A stretch of 64,000 nt of DNA. It comes from Vibrio sinaloensis (GTDB taxonomy: Bacteria; Pseudomonadota; Gammaproteobacteria; Enterobacterales; Vibrionaceae). The notes under the pieces are model-generated. The model made no database searches, was not told the origin of the DNA, and worked only from the letters and a program-made list of their open reading frames with translations. The translations under genes were made by a program, and so were the position numbers. Below, one piece after another: positions 31,201-38,830 of this stretch (position 1 is its first letter; each line of letters begins with the position of its first letter). The DNA lies in contig NZ_CP096200.1 in the NCBI RefSeq assembly GCF_023195835.1, forward strand, positions 868,001 to 932,000, read 5' to 3'.

Positions 31201-32349
31201 ACACTCACTTTGTCGGGCACACTGACTGACTTAAACGCACTGCTGGATAAACCAAGTAGCGCTAGTGTTGGCGTCTTTGTCGATGCGAGCTCAGTGTCGG
31301 CCAATAGCATCGAACTCGAGGTGACGGCAAAAGACAGCTGGAACTCTTCTGGCCTGGCGCTTGAAGCGGATCCAAAGAGTTACACCATTGCCGTCAATCC
31401 GGTAGCCGACGCGCCGACGCTGTCGATGAAGCCTCAATATGATTACAACCGGCACATGACCGTCAGTCACAATGCCAGCCTCAATGGCATTGCGGTGGTG
31501 GGCATCATGGCCGCTCTAACCGATAGCAGCGAAGCGCTTACCCTGGAAGTGAAAGGCGTACCGGCGGGAGCAACGATTGAGAGCAGCACTGGTTGGGTCA
31601 GACCGGATGGTGATGTATGGCACGTGTCATCAGATGCTATTCAAGGCCTGACGATCAAAGGTGCGCCAGAGGGCGACCACACCTTGCAGCTCACGGCGGT
31701 TTCGGAGGCATCTTCCTCAGGCAGTGTGGTTGATCGGGCCGAATCTGCTCAGCATATCGATCTTAACTTAACCGTGGTTGATAGTTTGGCTGATTTGAAC
31801 ATTGATCAAAGCACCGCGACTCATGCAGTGCGACTGGAGGGCAGTGGCGCGAATAGCACGCTAACTGGTGGAAGTGGTGACGATCTGTTAGTCGGCGGTG
31901 ACGGCAATGACACCCTTATCGGTGGCGCGGGTGATGACCATCTACAAGGCGGTGACGGAGACGATATCCTCTATGGCGGCTTAGGCTCAGATATTCTTGT
32001 GGGTGGCACTGGCATGGATACCTATGTTTGGGAGCATATCGATGATGGTTCGCTCGATACCATCAAAGGTTTCCAAGTGAGTGAAGGGGATAAGATTGAC
32101 TTGCGCGCAGTGCTGCCAGAGCTCAAGCAACCCTCACTGGATATGGACAGCTTGCTGGAACACCTAGATGTTAAAGTCGATGGCGATAACGTAGAGCTTC
32201 AGATCCACTCTGCGGGCGCTGATGCGCCAGAGCAGTCAATTGTGGTGGAAAACCTGGCTCACCAACTCGACAGTGGCTTTGATGCGATGTCGCAGCATGA
32301 CATGGTTTCGTCGCTGCTAGAGCATGTTATGCTGCACGATAACAACTAA
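22225..32349 (+). CDS. Giant LapA-like RTX adhesin with retention module
   Basis: A 3,374-residue surface adhesin. Residues 1-130 are a LapA-type retention module ([20 protein letters not shown] opening) that plugs the outer-membrane pore; TAAG at 122-125 matches the LapG protease site. Three long repeats of T1SS-143 type follow (about residues 330-1030), then many cadherin-like modules of about 100 residues containing NP-V/I-D and DGDG-like acidic calcium motifs. Near residue 3,215 come RTX nonapeptides ([17 protein letters not shown]), then a type I secretion signal ending VMLHDNN. No lapBCE, lapD or lapG genes are in the window, so export and release depend on genes elsewhere. Start ATG 22225 follows GGGGACCTTT. 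Confidence 0.9.
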   Translation: MDVDVVRQPAVVKQVSGDVVVVNPQGVARKVSVGDAVNSGEIILTSNQSNLLLENARAEFSVDANSIAVEDGLNGWGTAPIAGEVSFDPSQLNNAAFTPEELAAIQDAILAGADPTEILEATAAGGSAGSANAGFVTIDYNGAEVLASTFFETSGFSTQAVDDNDDSQRPFVFANGGESISSTLTEGAFSLGTYPQSTTNSVTITAGDLALDAGSFVPKSVSLASLLSELNSDITSNGQAVSFSYDSTQNAIVGVLNGEQVLTIAIEANNLGDDVSLDLVTTVYQPIDHIPSVGGGQVAFSNDQIVISFELEGKDSGGNAIRTPIDAQITIADGANAEFTSIDNAAVYEAGLVDGSVVGPTNTEFTGSLNGALGSDQITQMQIDVDAFNAAQQQSAITAQGQVMTLEAVDGQSGVYLGYILLGDKRVDVIKVTIGPVTNSDTAFSAEYKVELLDELDQRQQGMDTLTISLPVYVTDADNDQSQRSQLVINVGDDQQVVVDSSLSLTEPEYGSTQASSEIDVISQAGADHGQVTSFTFDDKVYLLEEGRTEYSVADGTVKLSADGKLSFVANSDLDHSAGDTIQHTMVVTVTDQDGDQLTSKVDITIADGQDPVISGISGAELFEAGLDHGSKVGDTDITATGKIDFLTGSDQVVSMGIDVDAFNRSSTLTSAGQKVLLEQDSAGVYKGYIKLGDKQIEVLTINLEKLGEYRVTLHKEVDHPAQGQDSLDIAIPVYVVDSDNDHSAPSQLMVRIGDDLQVVANGSLSVTEPNHESTATSNQVDVITHAGADQGKVSAFTFDGTPYTVSSGQTHYSVTDGTVVITTDGRLSFVANSNRDHSSSETIQHTIVVTVTDQDGDTLTSTVELAIKDGSNPVINSISATELFEGGLSDGSTLGGIVTTASGSIDVATGSDKVVALHIDLNTLNSSSTLTSAGKPVVFEALSSGVYRGYITTDTGKEIDILSIQLDQTHFDKYQVTLLDQVDHPTQGQDNLVVNLPVIAVDSDGDHSLAVNLPIKLVDDTPTLANISQTHVVDEDDLATVGSDQSQRPQVSGTFDVSEGADSVVKYQLADADKILEDLTSGGEALSWRAVTQSGTEFSYTAETASGEAVFSIVFDTADNSYRFELVKSLDHLAGGGENSVQLNFTIKATDFDGDESNVITLPIRVVDDIPTLTQQSLTVEEGEHWSNTVQLFAAQTDKGADNAALTSIEGTQDSHGVQIVFREGNGDLASSVDLASGSHDLFVYEQTTGSDGQVTQRHIGWLKVDTDGSVTFAAAPNLKHSGDEIKFTVNLTATDGDKDTSVVPLDITITDHKAQPIALAVKTFEDAGRDSQIKYATGDEPERENAQDNQQGLADSPAKVALAVNLFDQDNAEKIGQLVIQHGQHRGSFFYLKDGVYHQLETNADGDLVLAKDQIVQSFSTTDGHTTATIENLYFVPDRNLSTNGRGVDINYQLQIDNHGTLDHTLDSSFNIEVESVADIATWDDGNSQYHYVLTEDGDSAKLDLQAVTQDSTRPETIRYELRVTDGAGHFELIGKDGNPLSADKNGVYHVSSKDINAIQVNPDDHFAGTIKLEAVAVTRERNNPLAGKREAHSEPKELVFDVTPQADKASFSVSRIHIFEDNAASQDTLDPTSDRNPLTLDEVISMSPSLDGDGSETLYVRISDLTQGAQLKWAGAGSSLITEVTENGHTYQEIAYDQLHNVEVIPKLHSNEDFTFKVTGVVKDSATLTSGVAVNEQVLETKTVNVEVKGVVDIPKGDASGSGWTSFEENGQQGLEITVKENNDAKLNFTIHSGEHADNSNDHSESVTVLLSNIPPGVVIEDADGKVIDLNFTGYDANGQPVYEANITQEQNQTGIIIKPVHSSTENIDLTATIIVTENDGHSRTFEQLVRVKVEPAINTTQDYLNSSQGDEDSPINIRWYPEGVDYPDSDEHVTSITISGIPDGATVYVAGTLVNVINGSINITSASGQSVQDFTQDALKPGFVQIVPAKDSSTDFVLQTEVKIEEVNHEHAIGQPTNEIERAQATLHGTITVKVNPVVEPRDANNRLVVESEAGVAGSSVAANPDGSIHFTTNSAKANQSGEFVIRYQETDDSGSAGEPNEVVTQLVVQFSVTGEQVMDQLFIDGAVYEGAGRWVITNEQAFSIKAPNGLSYSLNGKQHSDIGLTIFAEVVDKGDDGSKRSDVEQRSTSVTLSFPAHLDDGDYKAGELDLTDNQIVTGTEDTQIDLGTQLEPLLKVLSHDGHEDVITLVIDSNTSVGKIGIEGASEDFTDGRYVFKATLTADGKIAGLDGLTITPPKDYSGDFELPITVITTDRVSGDELTRAESVVVQVKPIADVQTDHAPTIKVEVTGSLDDSFNPIDQDGQAGADKLGYEDSYIQLAFGSVFADQVTGVEGGVEALTAMTLSLADPTLGQFYDRSGHALGTTVTFSQQQIAAGALDEVLFRANHNTPTANNQNKVLVDVSAQVTDSAQFNVPGHQGSAEHKDTFTSQVSFEVTPVLDPVVVTGPGSDPSQVIEIVGDEDQAISLGSTSGSVAIQLTDTDGSESFISIKFTGVPDGFLLNATDGYTVKNNGGGEWSVKLPSGVKDEIDLSKISVQPPKHFSGTAEFGVTVFTQESLLGVPTAAANLPSFKLTVNPIGDTIDSDVTTSASGMEGQNVDIALNAAVIDRAMSASGSGTYLENGAETLRVEVTQVPDGASIYYPDGKLADYNASTGVWTLEIDAQQLDKIIFNSGDHNSDQGNALGIDGPIHIAIQSVDNGALGPKSEFDVDLVIDPVNDQPTFANVIDLATSEDVLGGLAINQFSIADIDATYDDPDASYQLTLSASSGAFTFLSDANVQFSVAADGSLIATGKLADINAALATGKVIFVPEPDFNGQVSVKAAINDGGNNGTHIPGDSSTSSTNQADFVINVTPVNDKPVLDIDDITSHINEDVNQQISGISVSDVDYVGASSNDLMTVTLSISDGTLSLVKPVGSSVTATGEGTDTLTLSGTLTDLNALLDKPSSASVGVFVDASSVSANSIELEVTAKDSWNSSGLALEADPKSYTIAVNPVADAPTLSMKPQYDYNRHMTVSHNASLNGIAVVGIMAALTDSSEALTLEVKGVPAGATIESSTGWVRPDGDVWHVSSDAIQGLTIKGAPEGDHTLQLTAVSEASSSGSVVDRAESAQHIDLNLTVVDSLADLNIDQSTATHAVRLEGSGANSTLTGGSGDDLLVGGDGNDTLIGGAGDDHLQGGDGDDILYGGLGSDILVGGTGMDTYVWEHIDDGSLDTIKGFQVSEGDKIDLRAVLPELKQPSLDMDSLLEHLDVKVDGDNVELQIHSAGADAPEQSIVVENLAHQLDSGFDAMSQHDMVSSLLEHVMLHDNN
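22588..22599 (+). other. Predicted LapG-type cleavage site (TAAG) in the adhesin
   Basis: Codons ACC GCC GCA GGT encode Thr-Ala-Ala-Gly at residues 122-125, at the end of the retention module. In Pseudomonas LapA the periplasmic protease LapG cuts within this motif when cyclic-di-GMP is low, releasing the adhesin. Context and spacing agree. Confidence 0.65.
23221..25300 (+). repeat. Three long internal repeats of the adhesin
   Basis: Units begin at 23221, 24046 and 24832 with DG-x-NP/AE-starting segments; each contains an F/YEAGL-DGS segment, a GVY-x-GYI segment (23461, 24271, 25060), a TLxxxVD-HPxQGQD segment and a D-DG/NDHS segment. Units are about 825 and 786 bases; the last unit is shorter and ends in VDDTPTL. 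The DNA is diverged, so the repeats are old, not recent duplications. Confidence 0.75.
31867..32020 (+). repeat. RTX calcium-binding nonapeptide repeats
   Basis: Six consecutive GGxGxDxLx units ([54 protein letters not shown]). Such repeats fold into a parallel beta-roll on binding calcium outside the cell and mark type I secretion substrates. Confidence 0.92.
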
Positions 32350-32352
32350 ACT

Positions 32353-32378
32353 AAAGCTCCCCTGTTTCGGGGAGCTTT
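32353..32378. terminator. Hairpin between adhesin and TetR genes
   Basis: Perfect 10-bp stem AAAGCTCCCC / GGGGAGCTTT with loop TGTTTC just after the adhesin stop. The following T tract is short (TTT CAG TTT). It can act for both convergent genes. Confidence 0.75.
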
Positions 32379-32392
32379 CAGTTTGAAAGCGG

Positions 32393-33073
32393 TTAGGAGT
32401 GTTTGTCGCTCTGATAAGTTGCAACAAAGCTTGTGACAGCCAGTTTCGCGGTTTGCTCCACCTGCTCTGGGGAGGCAGGGGGAAGGTGGGCAATCAGCTG
32501 TGGCCAGAACACAGCGGCTTTTATGGCGCCAATATATTGCTCTATCGCTGCTGAAACGTCTTGGATATCGAGCATCCCCGCATCCACACCCTGCTGAGCC
32601 CATTGCTGCAAGCCGTGAGCATCTTCAATAGATTCAAACTTGGCGACCAGTAATTTGGAGTTCTCTTTGCAGCGAATGCACTCCGCCATCACCAACCTCG
32701 CGGTCAGTTGAAAGTCTTGATTGCTGATGTAGCACAGTTGTTTGAGAGTGTACTCCAACAGCTGTTGTTCAAGCGCAATTGAGGGCTCAAACCTGACCTC
32801 ATACTGATCGTCGAACCGACACAGCAGATTATCGATAATCACGTCAAACAGCGCTTCTTTATTGGGATAATACTTGTACAGAGTTCGCTTTGAAACGCCT
32901 GCCTGTTTGGAGATGCCCTCCATACTGGCTTGATCAAACCCTTTGGCTGAAAACACCTCAATCGCTGATCGGATGATATCTTCTTGTTTTATATCGCTTC
33001 GTTTGCTCATGGTCGATACATTGGCGCAGCCGTCGCGGGCGGGTGCGTGAGTCATTACTGAAGTAGACATCAT
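32393..33073 (-). CDS. TetR family transcriptional regulator
   Basis: A 226-residue regulator. The helix-turn-helix lies near residues 29-70: DIIRSAIEVFSAKGFDQASM then SKQAGVSKRTLYKYYPNKEALFDVI, the classic TetR signature. The C-terminal 130 residues form the variable ligand domain; the segment EQYIGAIKAAVFWPQLI resembles the AefR-like C-terminal domain. An inner ATG at 33010 (MSKRSD) is possible and would drop a poorly conserved 21-residue leader; neither has a good ribosome site. Target genes are not evident. Confidence 0.83.
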   Translation of the reverse strand: MMSTSVMTHAPARDGCANVSTMSKRSDIKQEDIIRSAIEVFSAKGFDQASMEGISKQAGVSKRTLYKYYPNKEALFDVIIDNLLCRFDDQYEVRFEPSIALEQQLLEYTLKQLCYISNQDFQLTARLVMAECIRCKENSKLLVAKFESIEDAHGLQQWAQQGVDAGMLDIQDVSAAIEQYIGAIKAAVFWPQLIAHLPPASPEQVEQTAKLAVTSFVATYQSDKHS

Positions 33074-33125
33074 CGTTTACTTTTTGGGACAAGGTCAATC
33101 CCTTGTGACTCGGGAATACGCTCAA

Positions 33126-33150
33126 TGCGGCAGAGATATGATCTGCCGCA
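33126..33150 (-). terminator. Hairpin after the MscS gene
   Basis: Perfect 9-bp stem TGCGGCAGA / TCTGCCGCA with a seven-base loop, 14 bases beyond the MscS stop. No T tract follows on the minus strand, so it may be a stabilising or partial terminator. Confidence 0.45.
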
Positions 33151-33163
33151 CATTGGACACGGG

Positions 33164-34264
33164 CTAGGTTGAGTGTGGAGAGGCGAGTTCGCCAGCGTGC
33201 TGCGGCTCAACATGAATGGTTTGAGTAGGAAACGCGATATCCGCATCATGTTGTTTGATAATGGCGTAGATTTTCAGCAGCACATCTTGCTTAACGTTGT
33301 GGTAGCGAATCCAGTTCACCGTCTTGGTAAAGGTATAGACCATCAAGGTCAGCGATGAGGGGCCAAAACCGTTGAAGTTAACGATAAGGGTTTGTTTAGC
33401 ATCAATATCTGGGTGCGACTTCAGCATTTGCTTAATCTCAGTCACGATCAGCTCAACTTTATCGCCATCCTTATAGCGGATGCCGATATCTTCTTTGATA
33501 CGGCGATTTTGCATTCGCGAAGGGTTTTCCACCACTATGCTACTGAATACCGAATTGGGTACGTAGAGCGGGCGTTTATCGAAGGTTCGAATGATGGTCA
33601 TCCGCCAGCCGATGCGCTCAACGGTGCCCTCAATCTCACGATCAGGAGAGCGAATCCAGTCCCCAACCTTAAACGGACGATCAAAATAAATCATCATCCC
33701 GCCAAAAAAGTTTGAGAGTAGATCTTTCGCTGCAAAACCGACCACCAGACCACCGACACCGCCAAACGTGAGTAGTCCAGATAGGCTAAGGCCGAACGCT
33801 TGCATAATTGTCAGGGTGGCGATAACCACAAAAAATAACCGAGCGATTTTTGCCACTGCCTGAACGGTGGTTTCATCTCGTTTATTTTGATCAAGTACAT
33901 ATGACTCAAGATTGTTAATCAGGCCGATAACGATCCAGAGAAAGATACCGATAAGCAAGAAGTGTTTGAGCGTAGTTAACCAATCCAGTTTAGATAGGGT
34001 GTAATCCTGGAGCAGCAGGCCTGCTGATATGGTGGCAGGCCAGCACCATATTAGAGTACTCACAGGCCGCTTAATGGCGGCGAGCACCAGGTCATCCCAA
34101 TGAAAACGAGTTCTATCGACCAGTTTTTCCAGTTGGCGATAGACCAAACGCCAAATCAGCCAAACGACCAAGCTGGCGATGGTAATTGTGATGACATTAC
34201 TATCTATATTTTCAAGCCAGGTGGCGATGGGAGGAGCTGGAAGGTTTTCGAGTATGGCATTCAT
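33164..34264 (-). CDS. MscS family mechanosensitive channel
   Basis: A 366-residue inner-membrane channel. Four or five membrane spans fill residues 15-185; the pore-lining helix is GVGGLVVGFAAKDLLSNFFGG (Gly/Ala-rich) near 173-193, followed by the MscS beta domain with FDRPFKVGDWI, VERIGWRMTIIRTFDKRPLYVPN and NPSRMQNRRI. Such channels open when the membrane is stretched and release solutes during osmotic downshock. The size is between MscS and YbdG. It lies on the same strand as the TetR and DUF2850 genes with 80-90 base gaps. Confidence 0.9.
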   Translation of the reverse strand: MNAILENLPAPPIATWLENIDSNVITITIASLVVWLIWRLVYRQLEKLVDRTRFHWDDLVLAAIKRPVSTLIWCWPATISAGLLLQDYTLSKLDWLTTLKHFLLIGIFLWIVIGLINNLESYVLDQNKRDETTVQAVAKIARLFFVVIATLTIMQAFGLSLSGLLTFGGVGGLVVGFAAKDLLSNFFGGMMIYFDRPFKVGDWIRSPDREIEGTVERIGWRMTIIRTFDKRPLYVPNSVFSSIVVENPSRMQNRRIKEDIGIRYKDGDKVELIVTEIKQMLKSHPDIDAKQTLIVNFNGFGPSSLTLMVYTFTKTVNWIRYHNVKQDVLLKIYAIIKQHDADIAFPTQTIHVEPQHAGELASPHST

Positions 34265-34345
34265 TGTGTGGATAGTAGATGCTCGGATAATAGGTGGGGC
34301 TATTATAAGAGGTAACCGATACCGATACTAGTTCACACCTCGCGG

Positions 34346-34786
34346 TTATTGATTACCAAAGTGGTCAGCCAGAGCCGAGCGGCGGTTCTTAGCCGAGCCT
34401 CCTCCTTCCATATCGATAGTTTCTTCAAAACCCTCTTTAATAAAGCGCTGAGTTGGGCTATTGGGTTGCAAGCGTCGCAACTGGGGCGAGTCGAACGTAC
34501 CTGCTATCTGATAGATGGCTATGCCGTTGCCGGTTTCGATGAACACTTGCTTGCCGTCAAAATCAAAATGGGTTGCAACCAAGCGCTCGTTGCGAAACAC
34601 CCCGCTGGCGTTAAGCTCTAGCACTTCAGTCTGGTAGGGGGGAGCGCCAACCTCAATCCACCGTCCATAGACATGTTTAGGGTGAACATAGTCTTGGTAA
34701 CTGAAGTACAGCAAGCTGCCAAAGCCAACAGCCAACAAGACAAATACACTGATGGCGACAGTTTTAAACATAGAGTTATGGGTCAT
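34346..34786 (-). CDS. DUF2850 family membrane-anchored protein
   Basis: A 146-residue protein with one N-terminal membrane span (residues 9-29) and a periplasmic domain. The sequence KHVYGRWIEVGAPPYQTEVLELNASGVFRNERLVATHFDFDG, broken over residues 37-78, is what I recognise as the DUF2850 family found mainly in Vibrionaceae; its function is unknown. GNGIAIYQI and RLQPNSPTQRF continue the conserved core. The last 25 residues are less ordered. Nothing in the neighbourhood suggests a role. Confidence 0.65.
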   Translation of the reverse strand: MTHNSMFKTVAISVFVLLAVGFGSLLYFSYQDYVHPKHVYGRWIEVGAPPYQTEVLELNASGVFRNERLVATHFDFDGKQVFIETGNGIAIYQIAGTFDSPQLRRLQPNSPTQRFIKEGFEETIDMEGGGSAKNRRSALADHFGNQ

Positions 34787-34792
34787 AATGGT

Positions 34793-34987
34793 ATGTACTC
34801 ATCCCCTCAAAAAGGATACCGCAAGTCGCGGTTAGCTAGATTGGAAGAGATCGACGCTCAACGCAATCGCGAGAGGAAGAAGTTTGAACTCGACCCAAGA
34901 ACCGCGACTTTTCATCTCAACTTAATAGTCAATTTTAGTTCATCTTGTGCGCAAGAGGTTTTAATGGTTATTGGCGCTAAAGTGTAG
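34793..34987 (+). CDS. Possible small protein, doubtful
   Basis: The 375 bases between the DUF2850 and ppnP genes contain a 64-codon frame starting MYSSPQKGYRKSRLARLEE, strongly charged and helical in its first half, hydrophobic later. It has no good ribosome site and resembles no family known to me. Codon use is not obviously coding. It may be chance. The remaining sequence up to 35161 shows only the GGAGGA ribosome site of ppnP. Confidence 0.2.
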   Translation: MYSSPQKGYRKSRLARLEEIDAQRNRERKKFELDPRTATFHLNLIVNFSSSCAQEVLMVIGAKV

Positions 34988-35161
34988 CAAATCGTATAGC
35001 AGTGAAGCGACAAGATAGCTTAAATGATTGCAAAGTTCGGTGAGTTTGGTGGATTCTGGTTATTGATAACTCGTAGTGACTGCAACCAATGATTGCTGAT
35101 CGGGACAATTTGAGATAAAAGGAGCACATCGCCAATTTGTAAATGAATCATGGAGGATACA

Positions 35162-35446
35162 ATGATTAAAGCGAACCAATACTTTGAAGGGCAAGTACAA
35201 TCGCTGGCTTTTAGCCAACAAGATGAGCAATCAAGCGTCGGTGTGATGCTGCCGGGGGAATACACATTCGGTACCGCAGCTCCAGAATGCATGACAGTGG
35301 TGAAGGGCGCATTGACGGTGAAACTCGCCCCCGATGCTGATTGGGTAACCTATCGCGCAGGAGAGTCGTTTAATGTTGCAGGGGACTCTTCATTTGATCT
35401 CAAGGTCGAGCAAGCGACCGCTTACTTGTGTGAATACTTGAGTTAA
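35162..35446 (+). CDS. ppnP: Pyrimidine/purine nucleoside phosphorylase PpnP
   Basis: A 94-residue single-domain cupin of the former DUF1255 (YaiE) family, which splits nucleosides with phosphate into base and ribose-1-phosphate. Family segments are GVMLPGEYTFGTAAPECMTVVKG split near residues 28-50 and YRAGESFNVAGDSSFDLKV near 64-82. The start at 35162 follows GGAGGATACA; an ATG four codons earlier lies inside that ribosome site. It is a single gene with its own terminator. Confidence 0.9.
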   Translation: MIKANQYFEGQVQSLAFSQQDEQSSVGVMLPGEYTFGTAAPECMTVVKGALTVKLAPDADWVTYRAGESFNVAGDSSFDLKVEQATAYLCEYLS

Positions 35447-35465
35447 GCGCTGAAAACATCCCTTG

Positions 35466-35492
35466 AAAAGCCGTCTTGTGACGGCTTTTTTA
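35466..35492 (+). terminator. Terminator after ppnP
   Basis: Perfect 10-bp stem AAAAGCCGTC / GACGGCTTTT with loop TTGT and a six-T tract. Confidence 0.92.
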
Positions 35493-35624
35493 CTATTTGT
35501 CGCCTCGACTAGTCGACAATGCTCGTTGCGGTTTTGTCGATAATTGGTTCAGTTATAACCAAAGTGACGTATAACAGTTTTGACTATACTTAGTAGATAG
35601 AAGTTGATTTGCAAGGAGGCGCTT

Positions 35625-35912
35625 ATGGCTGTTGTTCCTAAGCACAATGATTCGCGAAGCCGGTACGACCCCAATCAAGAGTTGACCCTAGACCAACTTC
35701 ATCGTTTTGGGAAAGCGGCTTCAAAAGCGCAAAAAAAGCGTGAAGAGAGTGAAGATAAAGGCACCATTATCGCGACGGCACGAGCCGCACGCCGAGCTGC
35801 GTTAAAGCCAGTCGTCAAGCCTAAGAAGGATAAGCCAAACACCATACGCTATGCCGCGTGGTTGATTGTCGCCATGGCCCTGTCTTTATGGGTCATGTAC
35901 ATGACCCGCTAG
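35625..35912 (+). CDS. Small tail-anchored membrane protein, unknown
   Basis: A 95-residue protein I do not recognise. The first 70 residues are hydrophilic with a basic, Ala-rich stretch (KAASKAQKKREE and TARAARRAALKPVVKPKK), and the C-terminus is one membrane span (IRYAAWLIVAMALSLWVMYMT), so it is probably anchored by its tail with the bulk in the cytoplasm. ATG 35625 follows a perfect AAGGAGG site. Its last 20 bases overlap the 3' end of the convergent GGDEF gene. Confidence 0.7.
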   Translation: MAVVPKHNDSRSRYDPNQELTLDQLHRFGKAASKAQKKREESEDKGTIIATARAARRAALKPVVKPKKDKPNTIRYAAWLIVAMALSLWVMYMTR

Positions 35913-37059
35913 CCTTTTTTATCGGCGTTACACTCGCAAGGCCATCAGCAGAGGTGAGTAATTTAGCGTGGTCGTTGCGATAGTAACGATACTGGTTTTT
36001 TCCGCTGTGCTTCGCCGCATACATGGCCTTGTCTGCACATCGGGTTAGCTCTGGCAGCGAGTCTGCGTCTTCTGGGTAGAGTGCCACCCCAGCACTGATG
36101 GTGAGTTGATTGATCCGCTCCGTTCCTTGGTAGCCACTACTAAATAGATTACAAACGCGATGGAGAATATTTTCTAAGTCTTTGGCCGTTTTGACATCAT
36201 AGAGTAACAACACGAACTCATCGCCAGCAAAACGTGCAATTGAGTAGTCGTGTTTGTTGGACTTCCTGTCTTTGTTGCGCACATTGTTCTTCAGCCTACG
36301 AGCGAAGTGTTTCAGAACCCGATCACCAACATCATGACCGTAGCTATCATTGATAAACTTAAAGTTATCGATATCAAGAAACACCAACGCGGTTATCGAA
36401 TCTGTATTTTGTTGTTGCTGGATTTTTTCAACCGCCCAGTTTTCAAAACTCCAACGGTTAGCCAGACCAGTCAATTGGTCGAGGTAGGCGAGATCCTCAA
36501 TCCCTTCTTTATACAAGGATTGTATAAAATCGAGCATCTTGCTCGAATAGAATGCGTGGATAGTACACAGCACGGCAAGTGCACCAAGACTGAGTAAAAA
36601 ACGAATTTCACTGCTATGGATTGATAAAGGTGTCGACGTATTGCTGACAACGAAATAGCTCGTTGTACTTAGGAAAAGTAAGCCAAAGCCTAAGCCTACT
36701 CGAAAACGGTTGACCAAAACCAGCACCGCCATGATAGGGAACAGCCACAGCAGTCGTTCGGTAATGCTATCACCACTATTTAGGAACAAAAGCCCGTGGA
36801 TAGAGAGAACCACACTCAATACAATGCTGGCGTAAAGCGGTTTCTTATCGCGACTAAGGTAAACAATATTGATTAAAAGTACACTTGCCGAGAAGAAATT
36901 GAGAGAGCCAAGGAACAAATCATTTTCGCTAAAACGCACAAAACTGAACAAGCTCAAGTAAACAAACCCCACTACAGAGCAAAGCAGAACGATTTTCCGT
37001 TTCCGCAAAGCTTGTACGTCGGCCATTTCCTCAATCTTTTGCCCAGCAAGTTGTGGCAT
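35893..37059 (-). CDS. GGDEF protein with membrane sensor, AGDEF variant
   Basis: A 388-residue probable diguanylate cyclase. Six or seven membrane spans cover residues 22-185, a MASE-like integral sensor. The GGDEF domain begins at LAYLDQLTGLANRWSFE and contains FLDIDNFKFINDSYGHDVGD. The active-site loop reads AGDEF, and the RNKD that would be the product-inhibition site lies 13 residues upstream rather than the usual five. Both differences may change activity. ATG 37059 follows GAGGAAA; a TTG twelve codons earlier is less likely. Regulation is unknown. Confidence 0.82.
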   Translation of the reverse strand: MPQLAGQKIEEMADVQALRKRKIVLLCSVVGFVYLSLFSFVRFSENDLFLGSLNFFSASVLLINIVYLSRDKKPLYASIVLSVVLSIHGLLFLNSGDSITERLLWLFPIMAVLVLVNRFRVGLGFGLLFLSTTSYFVVSNTSTPLSIHSSEIRFLLSLGALAVLCTIHAFYSSKMLDFIQSLYKEGIEDLAYLDQLTGLANRWSFENWAVEKIQQQQNTDSITALVFLDIDNFKFINDSYGHDVGDRVLKHFARRLKNNVRNKDRKSNKHDYSIARFAGDEFVLLLYDVKTAKDLENILHRVCNLFSSGYQGTERINQLTISAGVALYPEDADSLPELTRCADKAMYAAKHSGKNQYRYYRNDHAKLLTSADGLASVTPIKKASGSCT

Positions 37060-37346
37060 ATTGATAGTTTCCTCGATACGTAGTCCCTCAAGCAAAGTCT
37101 AGAAGAAAAAATAAAGTCTGAACCAAGAAAAAATTTTAAGAAATTTAATACCTTTGCCACTTTATATGCGTTTTAGTGCTTATAACGTAATGTGTGATAT
37201 CAAATGCATATTTTTTGACGCTGTTATAACGTACTGTATTTAGGATAGAAATAGAGTGAATGCTAATTTGTTGACACTTGTTGGTTATTGATAATGTTGA
37301 TATTAACGGCTATCAATCATTGTCTACTTATAATCAATTATTCTAA
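37060..37346. promoter_or_regulatory. AT-rich control region with a repeated 10-mer
   Basis: Part of the 348-base gap upstream of the AGDEF gene. TTATAACGTA occurs at 37180-37189 and again at 37224-37233, 44 bases apart (about four helical turns), which is compatible with a regulator binding both copies on one face. No gene is seen. Confidence 0.3.
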
Positions 37347-37379
37347 TAAAAGACGTCGCGGTGTCACCACAACGCGACG
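37345..37379 (-). terminator. Terminator after the DUF3541 gene
   Basis: On the minus strand, CGTCGCG / CGCGACG (7 bp) closes a 12-base loop and is followed by TCTTTTATT. Confidence 0.8.
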
Positions 37380-37407
37380 GGGCAAATGCGTGAACTGCAA
37401 GTTTTCT

Positions 37408-38484
37408 CTAATATCGAATCGGAACCAAACCATAAGGTACATTTGAAAAAAAGCGAGGGTCACGTTTTACGGTCGGCGTGTGATTGACTTGTTGCCAGTC
37501 GAGTAGCATCACCGCCAATACATTGCGATGTTCACCGTGCTCAAGGTCAAAATCGCCGCTGACTGACGGAATCATCCCTTGCTCTGGGTTGATCGACGCT
37601 TGAATGGCTTGGCGAGTTTTTTCGACCACGGGGTCATCGTCGAGTCCAGCAAGGAGGAAACTGATGCCGACTTCGGCAATCACATCCTCTTTTGCTCTCA
37701 GCAATATGGTGTCGATGTTGTCGCGGAAATAATCGTAGATCCATTGGTACTGCTGTTCGCTGACAAGGTGTTGGTAATATTCGGAGTCGGCAAATATGAT
37801 GTGGGTCATGCCGTAGATCTTATTGCCATACTGTTGTTTAGTTAGCTTTGCGTCGTTCTGGTCTGGGTAAGTTTGTCTGAATGCCTCGATAAACGGCTCG
37901 ACCACATCCTGTTCGCCCAGTTGACGCAGCCAGAATACTTGGTTGGCGAGTTGCGCGGCCCAAGCTTTGATCATGTCAGGGTTAGTAGCGTAACGTTTAA
38001 AGTCGTAGCGGCGAATAACGTCGCGCAGTTTTTCGTCCTCTTTATGCTTGAGCCCATACTCATTGGCCCGAGCCATGGAGCCCAATAGATCGACACCCAA
38101 GTAGATGTATTCGGGCATATGCTCGGTCACAGTATAGCGCCTTACACTACGTTCATCGGTCTCATCGGCATAACCACTCAGTCTTTTTGATGCGTACAGC
38201 AGTATTTGCTCAGGGGTGTTAACCTCGGCTGAGAATCGGTTGAGTCGACTGGCGACTCGTGCCATGTCGGTCCATACCGCTGCGGCGTATCTTTCATCCC
38301 GGGTTTGCCTATACATACGCAAACCATAATGGCCCTCTTTGAAAGCGGGTAAAGTGAAAAGTTGACTTTCGTAGGTGTGACGAATCAAATCGGCAGAGGC
38401 TTGATAAGTGGGTGTTTGGGTGGCGGCGAGCGCCGAGTAGTGCACAGCGACACCAAGCCAGAGACCAATGAGCAATCGACGCAT
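37408..38484 (-). CDS. DUF3541 family exported protein
   Basis: A 358-residue protein with a signal peptide (cut near ALAATQ, residue 20). The mature part is mostly alpha-helical: repeated Tyr/Trp-rich helices such as YGLRMYRQTRDERYAAAVW and YQWIYDYFRDNIDTILLRAKEDVIAEVGISFLL (split), suggesting an alpha/alpha toroid like those of some carbohydrate-active enzymes. I recognise it as DUF3541, known mostly from Vibrio; function unknown. It is a single gene with its own terminator. Confidence 0.7.
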   Translation of the reverse strand: MRRLLIGLWLGVAVHYSALAATQTPTYQASADLIRHTYESQLFTLPAFKEGHYGLRMYRQTRDERYAAAVWTDMARVASRLNRFSAEVNTPEQILLYASKRLSGYADETDERSVRRYTVTEHMPEYIYLGVDLLGSMARANEYGLKHKEDEKLRDVIRRYDFKRYATNPDMIKAWAAQLANQVFWLRQLGEQDVVEPFIEAFRQTYPDQNDAKLTKQQYGNKIYGMTHIIFADSEYYQHLVSEQQYQWIYDYFRDNIDTILLRAKEDVIAEVGISFLLAGLDDDPVVEKTRQAIQASINPEQGMIPSVSGDFDLEHGEHRNVLAVMLLDWQQVNHTPTVKRDPRFFSNVPYGLVPIRY

Positions 38485-38625
38485 AATATCGGACCTTAAT
38501 CATCAATGATAAGCCACAGAATGTATCTGGTATTGCGCTGGTGAATGTGAGCTATGAGTCAACTTGGGGTCAATTTTACTTGTTTCCTCCGTTGTAACAG
38601 CTCATTAACCCGAAAACAGTTAGTA

Positions 38626-38673
38626 CATTTGATGTAGTGCCATCGGCTAATGGCGGTGCAGCAGCATCAAATG
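38626..38673. other. Nested inverted repeats in a 346-base gap
   Basis: CATTTGATG (38626-38634) and CATCAAATG (38665-38673) are perfect 9-bp arms; inside them GCCAT (38639-38643) and ATGGC (38650-38654) form a second stem. It lies between the divergent DUF3541 and CHASE-GGDEF genes, about 160 bases before the latter. It could be a structured leader or an operator. The rest of 38485-38830 shows only the GGGGGA ribosome site. Confidence 0.4.
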
Positions 38674-38830
38674 ACGGGAACCTATCAACATTTTTATCGA
38701 TTAAGCGATGAAAACATCACCAATTTAATGTATTTTTAAACAATAACTAAAACTATTTAACATTGACTTTCGTGTGAGTGGGAAAAGCGCTTTTTCGCCC
38801 ACTTGTTACAACGCACGCTGTGGGGGACAA

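Noticed and set aside
23814..31310. Many minus-strand frames across the adhesin
   Set aside because: Shadows of a repetitive Asp/Thr/Ser-rich gene; no ribosome sites, no domain.
31867..32020. Tandem repeats considered as a CRISPR array
   Set aside because: They are coding RTX nonapeptide repeats of 27 bases without spacers.
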